Positions 1 through 11,930 of a stretch of 64,000 nt of DNA are shown here, piece after piece. The position numbers and the translations under genes are program-made. Numbering within the stretch: position 1 is the stretch's first letter; the number at the start of each line of letters is the position of its first letter. The notes below the pieces were generated by a model. It did not search any database. It was not told the origin of the DNA and was given only the letters and a program-made list of their open reading frames with translations. Source of the stretch: Roridomyces roridus (Eukaryota > Basidiomycota > Agaricomycetes > Agaricales > Mycenaceae); assembly GCA_029378245.1 (NCBI GenBank), contig JARKIF010000030.1:674336-738335 (forward strand), read 5' to 3'.

Positions 1-369
1 CAAGGTCGCATGACAAGGGTATCAGACTACGAATGTACTAGGACTAGAAAAGACTCAATGCGCATTACAGTAGACAACGCTTACTTGAAAGAAAAGAACA
101 AGAATATTTGTATTATCTTAAGAGTGGAAGTTCGTTCGTCATACTATAAAGGCGTGAGTCAAAAGCAATGATATTTGAGGCCACGATTAGGCCGACTACT
201 AGATGTACAAGGGGAGAGCACTCTACTACTTCTACTCTAAGTAGGTAGAGACGACGTATGTGACGTCGGTTGTAGTCCGCGGGGTGAAAAAACAAGTATA
301 CAAAACGCGATTGGCCGTTTCGGCTCGCAGCAAGATGCCCGCATCCCAAACCCATCCAGCAGATTCCAC
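1..369. other. No gene seen
   Basis: Only short open frames without splice logic or family resemblance. It lies beyond the 3' end of the minus-strand gene ending at 370 and probably holds its 3' UTR and terminator. Confidence 0.5.
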
Positions 370-3353
370 CTAATCCGTCGGTTCAGCAGCCGTGAGATGA
401 GGAGCAGGCGAGGAGTTGGGCGAGCCCATCAGCTCGTCCTCCGGCGCGTGATCCGTCATCGGCGTGTCGGGAGCGTTGAGAGTTGCGATGGCAGGCGTCG
501 ACGGAGAAGTCAGCCGAGACTCGTCCAAGGCTAGACCCGAATATCAGACCAACACAGAAAAAGAATAAGAAAGAAAAATAGACGTACCACCACCCAGAGT
601 ACTAAAACGCGAGATCGGCGTTGGAGGGTGAGATGGATGCGCTGAAGACGAAGCCGCAGGGGCCATTGGGGGAGCCGTCTCCACGGGTGCCGGGCGCAAG
701 AAAACGGGCGCAGAGTTGAGGCGCAATAATCCGCTGGTCGACGCTTGAGCAGGGACAAGAGGCAAAGCGATCAACTACAAGGCATAGAATCAGGAAGGAA
801 AGAATAAAGGAACGCTGTGACGTACGCGGGTAGGCTCCATGTGCGCAAAAGCGAACTGGTGACGGTCCTCGAGGTCCTCCACGAAAGCAGTCGCCGAATC
901 CATGTCGATGTTGTGGAAACGGAAGAGCGAGAGGAGCACGTCGAGGTCGTCGCGACCGTTCTGGAACTTCTTGAAGAGCTCGCCCTTGGGAAGGGACTTG
1001 CGGAGCGAGAAGATGTACAGCGCCAACTCCTGCAACTGCATCCGATAGAAGGAGCGCTGGTTGAGGAAGACGGCGAGCGACGACTCGAGGTTGTGGCGTG
1101 CGAAAGCCAAACCTTCCAAGCGATGGATCAAGCTTACGAAAAGAAGTTAGGAATAAAAAGAAGTGCGGAAAGAGAAAAGATGCACTGAAGTTAGACATCT
1201 CGATGGCAGGCCGAAGGGACTCGAACATTGCGCTCTGTTCGTATTCGTCAATAGAGTTCGAGCAAGTCCCGTGGCCGACGCCACAGCCAAGGCACGCGTG
1301 TTTCGGTCCCAAAGACCCACAGACGTGGTTGCGCTTGGCACAGTTCGAGCACGGAGCAGGCGCCTAGCACAAAACAGGTTGAGCTAGGGCCGCACCAGAA
1401 AAGAAAAACAAAGAAATGACCACTCACTTGGAAGTAGTTCTTGCCCGGGATGTGCGAGGCGATGATCAGAGCCGGATCGAGGGTCGGATCGTCGGGCAAA
1501 TCCGTGTCCTTGAACAAAGATGGGGCGGGGGCAGGAATCGAATCCTGGTCGATTGAGTATTGAGGATTGCTGAAGTAATCGACGACGTCCATGGTCTCGG
1601 GGATGGGCGTGGCTTTGACAATGAAGTCGTGCGGGATGACGCGAGGAATAACGCCGGGCATTGAACGCCCTAGTTTCAAACGTCAGGACGTCGGAAAACA
1701 AAACAAAAAGAAAAGAACATACGGAGACTCTGGGTTTTCGAATGCATCGAGTTGGCGTACCACTCGTGGGTCTGAAGACCGTCCGGAGGGTTGGTCAGGA
1801 CCTCGGGCTTGGGGTCGTCGAGGATGTAGCTTTTATAGCCACCGTCGGGGTTGGAAGCGTAAGGATGCAGAAACAGGCGTTTCTGGTCAGGGGCCTCGGA
1901 CGGTTCGCTCTTTTGTTTGCGTTTGCGCGAGGTTTTCGGAACCTCGGCAGGAGGAGCGTCGGGAGGTGGTGATTCGGCGGGACGAGCAGCCACGGTCGAC
2001 GAGCGCAGCGAACGACGAGTAGGGGGTGCCGGCGACTCAGCACGAGTTTTGGGCGGAAGGCCTTTAAGGATTAGTGCCTCGTCCTGAAAAACGCTTTAGC
2101 ATAAAAAGAAAAGAAAAGAGAATTCGAGAGACACACCTCGGAAGGGATCTCCTCGGACTCGACATTACCCAAAGAAGGACCAGGAGTAACGTCGTTCGAA
2201 CGACGACGACCCTTGGCCTTGGAGTTCTTGTTTCCCTTCTTCTTGGGTGGAGCTTGGAAGAACGGGGCGGTTGCCGATTTGGGGTGAGTAAAGAGGCTGA
2301 CGGAAGGAGCGGTTTTGCTTTTGGGCTTGGTGGACGAATAGCCGAAAGGCGAAGGCGAAAGCTCCAGCTGGTCCTCGGGCATCTGAAGAGAATTCAAAAA
2401 GAGAGCAAAGAAAAATGGACGAGAATGGACGTACGCGGTCGTCCTCGTTAAAATACAAGTTAGGGGTCGCGAGCCGCGGCGCGGGAGCCTTGGAAGAAGA
2501 CTTCGCGGGCGTGGGAGCGAGGGCCTTGGCAGCAGACTTCGATGGCGGAGGGACGGGAGCGGCGTCGGAAACCTCATCGTCGTCATCGTCCATGGCCATA
2601 GCGAAGCGATCGTCCAGCAACAACGGCGCCGGAGGTGCAGGAGGCGCAGGTGGCGCTGGAGGCGCCGGGATGTCGAACGAAGGGGGAAGGACGGGCTGTA
2701 AAAAGCATCAATAAAAACAAGTGAAAGGAGAGGCGTATTGAAACGCACGCGAGAAGGATCCGCGGAAGGAATCATGGGTCGATAAGCGGCCGTGCCCTTC
2801 AAGTTCTTGTTGCCAAGACCAGAAACGTCGTTGAGACGGGCGAGCACGTCAAAGCATTGAGAAAAGAAAGCCTCGATTTCGGGGATGACTTCCCCTTGCG
2901 CGTGGTCACGATAGCGCTTCTGAAAAAGAAGAGTTAGATGTTTCAAAGGAACAAAAGAACAAGACGTACCAGGAATTGAAAGTAGTGCTGGGTCTCTCGG
3001 ACGAGCACGGGCAAAGTCACCGGTTCCAGCGGACGAGTGACGTCGAAACGCTCGGTGAAGAAGACGAAAGCACGGGCACCACCGTCGCGGATGGGTTTCC
3101 AAGGATCCGCAAGGAAACGCGCCTTGGCCGAGGCAGGATTGAGAGGTCTGGGCTTTGGAGCCATGAGTCGGTACGGGCTTGGTGGGACCGCCACGTAGTC
3201 GAGAACGAGAGGAGGCGTGGTGGAGACGCGAGTGGAAGACGAGTAACCAGGAGAGCCCGCCAGGCGAATGCGGGAAGACGACAAGCAGAGTAGAGGAAAA
3301 GAAAACGAGAAGGGCGAAAGTCTTGATGAGTCGGCTCTTAAAAAGGGGCTCAT
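370..3353 (-). CDS. Zn2Cys6-like cysteine-cluster protein, Agaricomycete-type hypothetical
   Basis: Ten exons read on the minus strand with all junction phases consistent: 3353-2970, 2919-2749, 2695-2435, 2382-2137, 2083-1723, 1669-1428, 1363-1197, 1132-826, 774-588, 530-370, about 828 aa. The first exon is the least certain; an in-frame ATG at 3164 would give about 765 aa. The exon starting at 1363 encodes CSNCAKRNHVC followed by CLGCGVGHGTC, i.e. C-x2-C-x6-C-x8-C-x2-C-x6-C, the spacing of a fungal Zn(II)2Cys6 binuclear cluster. Unlike typical transcription factors the cluster sits two thirds into the protein. The flanks are Pro/Ala/Ser-rich and include an acidic DDDDDE stretch and a basic KTSRKRKQK stretch that could be a nuclear signal. 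I recall many mushroom hypotheticals of this build, function unknown. DNA binding is inference. Confidence 0.7.
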
Positions 3354-5186
3354 GGAAGGAGATTCCTGGGAAAAGATCAGAAATAGACTTGCCATAGAAA
3401 TGACTCGAGGCCAGGACCCTGAGTGGAAAAGAAGCCAAGACGACCGGGCGTCCGGTACGGCGCTAAAATTGAATGGCTGGGAAAAACAAGTAAAGATAGC
3501 ACGAACCTCGAGGATGGTCTCGCTGGTTCGTGGGCAGTCTACCAGCACAATACAAGCACGGAACGAATAAGATAGTGCAGAAGACGCGTGTCTTCAATAG
3601 TTGGAGCGAAAAATCGCGAGAGGGGCGCGTGAGACTCCGGTGAAATAAAAATTAGCGGAAAATCCAGCACAGCCTTTCAATTAAAGGTGGATCAAAGATC
3701 CGCGGAAGCTACCTCGTGGAGCACGGGAGCTATTGGTGAATGAACGAAGACAATTTGGGCTCAAAATAAAAACAATTGAAACAGGCGTTCGAGGGGGCTA
3801 TCAGTCCTCGAACCTCTAAATCGACGAATTATGATCGCGCATGTTCACGACCGGGGACGGTCGAGATTTAGTGAAGGGGAGATGATACGACTGCGTATTT
3901 CGCACGCGTGAAATCTGGCTATTTAGCTGTTTTGGTGCGCACACCAATGCCTCTGTCAGGTGATATACAATAAGGGATAGGACTGAGCTCCGTGTCACTA
4001 TTCGTGTATTAATGAGACAAGTACAAGTCGTCAGTACACTACGCTTGGCTATTCGTTCAAGTGGTCGGTTGTAGTGAATCCAATAGGCGGTTCGCGGGGA
4101 CTACTACTTGTGGAGATACCATACCCAAGGAGATATACCAAGCCCAGGTGTATTCAGGAATGAGCTAGACTAGCTACAGAGCAAAGACGAAGGTTGCGCG
4201 GACGCGCAGTACTATTATGACAAGGTTCGCGGAGTACCTCGCGGACCGGTATAAGTCTATCTATATGTATAAACACTGTTCAAAGTTCCTTAAGCAAGTT
4301 GGAGGGATGCAAGCTCCTGCAGTGTCTGCTCAAAATTTGAATGGAGGAATACTGCATTAAATTTCCATCACACTCTCTGGCGATCGCTGTCTGACGGTTG
4401 ACCTTTTCCACTCACACTGGTGTACTCCATTCGAATCGGTGGACTCACATTAGAGGCTGAGCTAAACTGGATAGAAATGGTACAAGCTCAAGGTCGTATG
4501 ATGATGCATTGGCTAGATTCACCTGGTTACTGGCTCTGATCCATTACACAATCAACACTAGTACTACACGGGCCTGAAGGTGGAATTGAATTACTTACAT
4601 GTGGCTAGCACCGCCTAGAGAGCCAAATGCAAGTTCAAAAAGGGGTCACCCGAGTTACATTCGTCATATGACCCGGCCTCGGTTCGAACGAGGACATCTT
4701 GCCTGCAGTGTCGTAAGCAGACACCATTCGCTCCAGGGTCATCCACTTCTTACTGGATTCCTCCCTAGCGCTGGTTTGCTGCGACCGCGAGCACGCCGTG
4801 ATATATGCATCGTTCATCCAGGTACGTAGGTATGCAAGTATGTATTACAGTGTGAAAGAAATGAAAGTTGAAAGTTGAAAGCAAACAACGTATTGTAATG
4901 CAAAATCATGCCATGCCCGTAGATAGCAAGAGGGAGGGAAAAGGTCCAATCCAGATAGCAGTTGATTCTTGAACAGGTAGAGTAGTCGGACAAGTATCGT
5001 ATCGTAACGTAAGTATCGTACAGGAATGAATACCAATATTTTGGGGTGCTTGGTATCCCGGAAGTATACACGGACGGACGGACGGACTGTTACACAGGTC
5101 GGGGTTCGGTGTTATGACCCGGGGAGTATACCAGCGGCTTTTTTCTGCAGACCATCCATTAGCCTTTCGCCCCTTTCCCGAAAAAT
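3354..5186. other. Intergenic region, no supported gene
   Basis: About 1.8 kb between two minus-strand genes. Open frames are short and unconvincing. The one structured item is a tRNA-like relic at 4669-4740. It should include the promoter of the cysteine-cluster gene (just above 3353) and the 3' flank of the DUF6534-type gene (below 5187). Confidence 0.5.
4669..4740 (-). pseudogene. tRNA-like relic (degenerate)
   Basis: A 72-nt stretch with tRNA proportions on the minus strand. Acceptor ends pair at 6 of 7 positions (GACCCTG with CCGGGTC, then A). A perfect 5-bp T stem CCTCG/CGAGG encloses the loop TTCGAAC, and there is a weak D arm with a GG in the loop. The anticodon stem does not pair and the base before the would-be anticodon is not T, so it cannot be a working tRNA. 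It may be a dead tRNA, a SINE head or chance. Confidence 0.2.
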
Positions 5187-7463
5187 TCAAATTGAGGACA
5201 GTACACTCACAACCGGAGTCCCCATCTCCATCTCCTCCCGATCCTGATCCTGCGAATAATTCGAATGCCCCTGAGCATGAGCATGGTCAAATGTGATATT
5301 ATCCCCCGTCATCTCTGTATCCGTCTTGGGTCGGAGGAATGCGAGCGGCATCGTTCCCTACATGTTCCATACAACTGGTCAGAATCCGCCGAAACCCAGA
5401 ACATATCGAAAGAAGGGAGGGAGGGAGGGAAGAAAAGAAAAGAAACACACCGTCGACCCCGTCGCCCTACTCGTCGACTTTGTCGTCCTCTCCGAATTCT
5501 CGGGGTCCCCTCGGCCAAGGATCACTCGACGCACGTTAAGCGAGGCGAGGATCGAGTTGACGTACACTGTGTGGGGCAGGGCGGGTATTAGCGCTGTTTG
5601 CTTATACGAATGTGATTGTGCCTGGCAGGCAGGCGCAGACGGAGTTGCAGAAGGGAACACACGTACACTTGCCGACTAATTGATGGAACGGTTGCCAGTA
5701 TGTGTGGTCGGGGATTCCTACGTTCTGTGTGAAGACGGTAAGTTGTATTGAATTTCGTCCGCCCAGAGCCAAGAGATGCGTACCAGCCCGAGGAAGAGGA
5801 TTTGCGTAATGCTGAGAGCGTCGGGGAGGTCAGGGCAGGAACGACATGGAATTTGGAGATGGAGATTGGAGATGAATGATGAAAACTCACGCCGTCACGA
5901 TCCCTCGACACATGGAGTATAGAATCAGTGTATCAATCATGTCTTCCGTCCTATAATGTGGAACAGACAGACGTATCAGTGTTAGATGGTGGTGCATTGG
6001 AAGGAAGGAAGCATGAAGGAAGGAAGCATGAAGGAGGGGAAGAAGAAGAAGACAGACGTTCTGATTCCCGACCGACGCTTCGAGCGGAGGTAATAGATGA
6101 GCGAGAGCATGATGAGGATGTCGCAGACGGCGGCGGTGCCTTGGACTGGTCCGCTGACAGCCTAAATTCAAATTCATGAATATGAGATGAAATCTCGGAA
6201 GGAAGGAAGGGAGCCCAGTGCATACTCGGAAGTGGTGTGTGGAGATGGAAGCTACGGTCGGATCCTGGAATCTAAGTACATTGCGGTCAGGCGATGTCAG
6301 GAGGGGTTCCGAAAAAGACGGGGACGGGGACGTGGACGTACAGATGGACGGTGATATCTGGAGGTCGAGGTGAGCCCAGCTTGTGCGGAAGGGACAAGAC
6401 TTACAAAGCCCCAATCCTGTTGCCGATGAGCAATACTCCAAAAATAAGAAACGAATAATAACGCATACCACATGAAGCGAGGGCAAGCATCATCTACGGC
6501 CGACATTCAGCATGACCGAGGTGTATGCCGAGAGGGTACTTACGACTGTGGCCGTGAGGAAATATTCCCATTGCTAACTGCAATCCGCGGTTAATTGAGT
6601 TGCAGGATAGTTTGAACGGCATCATTACTGTTCCATATTTGCCACGAATAATAACTGGCGAGTTCAGCTTAATCAAATAACACAGGCTGCAATAGACGCT
6701 GCAGGGTCGTACCTTTGAGCCGTAATTGTGACCATCGTCTAGTAAGGCGTCAACAACCTCGCGGGCGACGCCGTGTGTGGCAATCGACTGACCAGAAACC
6801 CATTTTCGAGCTATCGACGAATGAGCAGGGGTAGACGTTGAGGCCGATGGTATAATACTCACAGCAAAACTCCTGTAACCAGTGGATGGATGAGTGGCAA
6901 TTGAAATGCGGACTGCAGGCGACGCACCAAGGGACCTTGGCGTCCGCAGCAATGTCGCCAAAGTTGAGCACAAAGTACGTGTAGAGCGAATGCGCCACCA
7001 TTATCGTCGATAGCGTGTCGAACAGCCTGAATGCAATCTGTCTGTCATTTTTTTTCCAAGCGAAAGCGAGGGGGCGCCGACACGCACCATAGCAGTCCCA
7101 CCTAAGCAAGGTCCAAATACGGTTGCGAGACTAGACTAGGCTGGATGCTCACCGTCAATTTGAGGTGTATGCTATCCTTGGGGTAGTGCCTCAAGTACAG
7201 GTAAATTTGGAGGAGCGCGATCCCGTATACCCTGCGGAAAGTTGTTGTAGTAGGACGAAAACTTGAACAGTGAATTGACATACGTCGTAGCGACCGCAAA
7301 TCCTATAGTATGAGGCGGTTCAGGCCAGCAGTCACTAGGACTTTAAAAGCTTACCTATGAACGACGTGCCAAAGACCTCCTTTACCTCTGCTATCGCCGC
7401 TGCGAGGGCTGCTGCCGCTGCCGCGGGGTCGGGAGCACCTGGAGGAAGGCCTGGGGCGGACAT
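5187..7463 (-). CDS. Multi-pass membrane protein, DUF6534 type
   Basis: Start ATG at 7463. Exons with checked phases: 7463-7355, 7302-7284, 7231-7153, 7101-7088, 7026-6928, 6872-6863, 6810-6793, 6738-6713, 6654-6629, 6577-6544; then a middle part whose joints I could not fix; then 5724-5673, 5566-5451 and 5357-5187. Recognisable segments in order are YGIALLQIYLYLRHYPKD, FDTLSTIMVAHSLYTYFV, a WSFALENGF stretch, CDILIMLSLIYYLRSKRR (about 6080-6160), DMIDTLILYSMCRGIVTA (about 5890-5945), and YVNSILASLNVRR. These match the order of the Agaricomycete integral membrane family with a C-terminal DUF6534 domain, about seven membrane helices, function unknown. The gene is fragmented into many tiny exons, down to 10 nt, and one intron seems to be GC-AG. 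It is divergent from the GMC gene, sharing a 547-bp upstream region. Confidence 0.75.
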
Positions 7464-8010
7464 GATGTCAATGCGCGCAGTGGGGGAAAGGCGCTGCTCG
7501 TCCTAAGTACTCCGTGCGTGGGTCGTGGTCGCGGTGAAAGTGGAAGGAAGGCAACGTAAGAATAGGCTTGACGGCCGGGATAGACCATGACATTTCCGAC
7601 CGACTCCTTGGGCCTAAATTAAAATAAGACTTTGAGCGCCGCTCCACCCCGGAGAGAAATCTACATAGAAGATGATGTGTATCGCTGGCAGGCATATTCA
7701 ATTGACCGTGGTCAAAAGACCCTCCTTTCACTACACGTGGAATACGACATTGTCGTTCGTGGAGTCGAGCTGAGATGGTGCCGCGCCGTCGGGGTCGGGG
7801 GGCCAAGGCGGGAGAAGTGATGAGGGGGGAAAAAAAGGTTATGTAAGCACGCCCCGACTTCCTTCCACGTCCGTCCTATCTTTGTTCGGTCGGTCCATAT
7901 GCTTCAAATGCACAATACCCGCCCGAAGCACCCAGGCCGCGGCCACACTCACGCCAGAATGCCGACATGATGGATTTCGGCGCTCTTCTTCCACACTCTG
8001 CATCCTCGTC
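7464..8010. promoter_or_regulatory. Shared divergent upstream region
   Basis: 547 bp separate the start codons of the minus-strand DUF6534-type gene (7463) and the plus-strand GMC oxidoreductase (8011). Both promoters must lie here. I see no clear TATA box or long conserved motif; co-regulation is only a possibility from the arrangement. Confidence 0.45.
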
Positions 8011-10594
8011 ATGGGTGTTGCTCCCTCCAAATTCGTGTCCAATCCCACTCAGTTCGCAACTCCCGTCACCGAGGAAGATGTCCCTGGCTCCACCAAGTCG
8101 TGGAAAACGTACGACTACATCGTCTGCGGAGGCGGTAGGTCCAGCGCTACTAGGCTCGGCGTCGGGCTCAGACTACTCCAGGAACGGCGGGCTGCGTGAT
8201 GGCGTCGAGGCTGAGTGAGAATCCCGACGTCAGTGTCCTCCTCATCGAGGCCGGTAAAAGGCGCGTGCTCCGGTGGCCATGGTCGATGCTGCCCCGTCTG
8301 ACATCCGTGCAGCCACAAAGGGAATCTTCTCGTCCGCATCCCATTGGCGTTCACCCAGCTCTTCCCGACCGCGGTCAACTGGAAATACAAGACCGTGTAC
8401 GCAAAAAGATGCATGCCGCTCCTACCTATTTTAATCTAAATCTCGGTGTCAGCCCTCAGACCAACCTGAATAGTCAGCCACTCCCCTGGGATCGGGGTAA
8501 AATTCTCGGGGGCTCAAGGCGAGCGCGGTCCGTCTCTTCTGCGCGCTGATTCTCATCACCGCCCACTAGCTCTGTCAATGCGTCCGTATATCAGAGATGC
8601 TCCCCTGAAAGTGCGTGGTCGCCACTCGGTACCAGTCGTCATTGCTGATGACTCTCCATAGACTTTGCGGCATGGGAGAGGGCGGGCGGTACGGGCTGGG
8701 GTCCCGCCCAGATGACCAAGTACCCAAAAGCTTGGATTCCCTTTCAAGTCGTCTGACGGCATACTAGATACTTCACCAAGGCGGAAAAGTACGCCCCCAA
8801 CGCGGACTTTCCAGACATGGACACCACGCTACACAGCAATGCGGGACTGTCTGCTACGCGTTACGGGCCTGTCGCAGTGCGTGGCCTCCCATCCATTCAA
8901 TCCATGCCTGACGTCTACTAGCCAATTAGTGCTACGATCGTCGATTCGGCGGTGAATGTCGGCATCCCGCGCCTCAAGGACATGAACAATGCGGATAAGG
9001 GCCCTGCCGGTGTCTCGTATTTCGCCGCGTCGGTCGATCCCCGTGGAGAACGTACGTCGTCATTCCCAAAAAGTGTGGGCCCATTCACCGAGCACCGTTT
9101 TCAGGAAGCTCCGCCGCTACGGCTTACCTCACTCCCGAGGTGCTGCGTCGCCCAAACCTCACCGTCGCTGTCGACACGCAGATCACGCGTATCGTGCTCG
9201 AGGATGGTGTTCCTCCAGCGGACCCAAGGGCCACAGGCGTTCTCATGACGCAAAAGGGGCGTGTCTTTGCTGCTGCTGCCCGCCGCGAGGTGATCATCAG
9301 CACGGGCGCGGTGGTGACGCCCCAACTCCTCATGGTCTCTGGCCTCGGACCCGCTGAGGAATTGGAGAAGCATAATATTCACGTCGTGCGCGACTTGCCC
9401 TTCGTCGGGAAGAACCTGCTAGACGTATGCCGCCTCTTGCGCTCGTTCCCGGATGACTGACTGACGATTGGGGCCATAGCACTTCTCGGCAGGCTCACTG
9501 GTACTGCGCGCCAAGGCGGGCAAGACGTGGGACCACATTCTCTCCCCCATGGGCGGGGTCGTCGCGCTCTGCAAGTGGCTCATGTCAGGGACGGGCGAGA
9601 TGGCGTCAACGGCTGCGCCCGTCGGTATCTTCGTGCACTCGGAGAGCATCCTGTGCGTGCCTTGCGCCTCCTCCCTCCCTGCCTCCCTGACCTAACTGCT
9701 CTCTGTTTGCAGCCCCGAGCCCGGGAAGGACGATAACCTCTTGGACCTATCCGCCATCCCCAGCTCCCCACCCGACATCGAGATCTTCTTCGCGCCCTTC
9801 TGCGTAGTCGACAGCGGGGCGACCAAGACGCCCGGTATGCACGGTATCACTGTCGTACGTGGCTCTCCTTCTCCCGCCCGCTAGGCTTGTAGCTTGTGGC
9901 TGGTGCTGATATCCGACACTTGCAGGGTAGCATCGCGATCGACCCCAAGAGTCAGGGCACGATCGCCCTCTCCAGCGCGAGTATGCTCGACCCGCCGGTC
10001 ATCGATCCCAAGTACGCATTACTTGCTTGCTTTGGCTTGCTCCTGACCGACCGCCCCATAGCTACTTGTCCGACACGCGAGACCTCAGCGTCCTCATCAA
10101 AGCCACACGCCTCGCCCTGCGCCTCGCACGTGCAGAGCCGCTAGCCAGCACCCTCTCGCTGCCCGCCGACTCGAAGGACGAGTCGACTTACTTTTGGCCT
10201 GGGGATGCGGACCCTGATACCGTGCGTCTACTTTCTTGTTCTCTCTCCCCTATGGTATGCTAAGTGTCTGTAGGTCTCGGACGAGGCGCTCACAAAGTGG
10301 ATTAAAAGGAACGGCCAGACGGCGTGGCATCCCGTGCGTACCTCCCTCCCTCCCTCTTCCCTTTCTCCCCCCAAACAATACACGCTCACGCTCACGTGAC
10401 TCCAGACCTCCTCAGCGAAAATGGGCACCTCCCCCGCAGATAGCGTCGTCGACGCGTCATTACGCGTGCACGGCGTAGCGGGCTTGCGTGTCGTCGATGC
10501 GTCTGTGTTCCCTACGTCTGTTTCGGGGCATCCGTGTGCTGTGATTATTGCTGTGGCTGAGAAGGCGGCGGATTTGGTGAAGGGTGATGTCTGA
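8011..10594 (+). CDS. GMC family oxidoreductase (aryl-alcohol-oxidase-like)
   Basis: FAD-dependent flavoenzyme of the glucose-methanol-choline family, expected to oxidise alcohols or sugars. Fifteen exons restore an uninterrupted 606-aa frame: 8011-8134, 8182-8260, 8313-8396, 8453-8518, 8570-8610, 8662-8719, 8768-8876, 8922-9051, 9105-9424, 9480-9652, 9713-9854, 9926-10011, 10062-10221, 10274-10333, 10406-10594. The N-terminus has the FAD dinucleotide motif in [12 protein letters not shown] and then [25 protein letters not shown] is the GMC signature 1 region. C-terminal WHP and SGHPCA supply the two histidines expected at the active site. I see no convincing signal peptide, so an intracellular or non-classical location is possible. 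Introns 2 (8261-8312) and 4 (8519-8569) need GC donors to keep the family frame. The substrate cannot be read from sequence. Confidence 0.9.
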
Positions 10595-10623
10595 TTCTTT
10601 TCGTAGAAAATCTTTGGGGTGGA

Positions 10624-10698
10624 TGGATGGTTACTCGAGTATATTAATTTCCGTCTTCTAATCATTGACATGCTGCTTCATTCAATGTTACTCATTCT
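10624..10698. repeat. Direct repeat, copy 1 (GMC 3' UTR)
   Basis: Begins GGATGGTTACTCGAG and ends TTACTCATTCTG. The same block with few differences is at 11477-11550, about 850 bp downstream. It lies in the likely 3' UTR of the GMC oxidoreductase gene, suggesting a local duplication of the gene end. Confidence 0.75.
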
Positions 10699-11476
10699 GA
10701 ATCTCAGATGCACCCTTTCTTTTCTCTGTTGAACGCGCACTACACTACAAACTACAATCGACCTTCCTTCCTTCCTTCGCCGGACCTCTCCTTGTCGTAT
10801 CCTCTCCGTCCATGGATTGGCGTTACTCCAATTCTAACTAACTTCTAACTGTGAGTTTGTCCTTCTTTCTTTCTGGAATCTGGGACCCCCCGTATTGACT
10901 TGACTTGAATAAGTCAGCCGTGCATTTGATTTGATTTTGAACCGACTCTATGTAGATCTTTTTTTCAGTTGTACTATGTGTTCCCCGCCATATTTGATTA
11001 ATTTCATTCCACTCTGTCGCTGAGTTTGTGTGTCCGAGGCTTTCGCGTCTGTCATTGAATTTGGGTTTGGTCACGGTTCTACGAGTATCCATCCAGCTCC
11101 GTTCATGTATGTACTTTACGTACCCCCATTCATCGGGCTGTCTCTGAATTGCATTTCCAATTAGAACTCACTGATGGTTTGAAGACCAATCCCTTCTTCT
11201 CGGTTCTAACCAGCGCGCGCTGTGCGTGTAGTAAATTGTTTGTGCGGGACGTTGTCTTCACGCTTGATGGATCTGGCATTGGCGGCATGTTCGCGTTGGA
11301 TTTACTTGCGCGTGTTCTTGACCGGTTGCGGCGCTCGCGACACTTTAATGATTATCCTCATTCGCTTACTACTGACTGGATGCAAGATTGGTCTTCTATG
11401 TACCTACTTACTGGCTCGCTGACTTGAATTGCAGATTCACCTCACTTTCTCCACGGAGGTACGCCTGCGCTCGAGT

Positions 11477-11550
11477 GCGGATGGTTACTCGAGTTCATTA
11501 ATTTCCGTCTTCTAATCATTGACATGCTTCATTCAATGTTACTCATTCTG
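11477..11550. repeat. Direct repeat, copy 2
   Basis: Second copy of the block at 10624-10698, with a 3-nt deletion (TGCTGCTTC becomes TGCTTC) and one or two substitutions. No GMC coding sequence is attached to this copy. Confidence 0.75.
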
Positions 11551-11930
11551 CGTGTTGTTGGATGGCTGGTGGCTGGCTGCTGGCATTTGGGACACTGGAT
11601 GCGATGGGATGAATGTTGGCCTGCCGGTGACTGTGGGTTGACGCCACAAGTCCGACGGCGTTTTGCGCCCCATCGTCGGGCTGGTAATTGGACGTGGGTC
11701 ACCCGGCTGCATTGCGCGATTAATTTCTCGCAGACATTTCTTCTGTGATGCGGCTACACATCTCGACGGCGAGCTTCTGCTTCTCTGTCCGGGAATTCTG
11801 AACGCTGGAATACATCTTTCTGATAGATGCATGTGAGTTATCTTGTTGGATTCGATATCAAGCCGCACACTGAAGTTCCTGAACACAGAAGGCCGGTTGG
11901 AAATGAACGATCGATATTAAATTGCTACTA

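Larger units (their letters stand above)
10595..11930. other. 3' flank of GMC gene, no supported gene
   Basis: About 1.3 kb between converging genes. A roughly 74-bp block just after the GMC stop codon (10624-10698) recurs in direct orientation at 11477-11550 with small indels. No coding region can be supported. Confidence 0.55.
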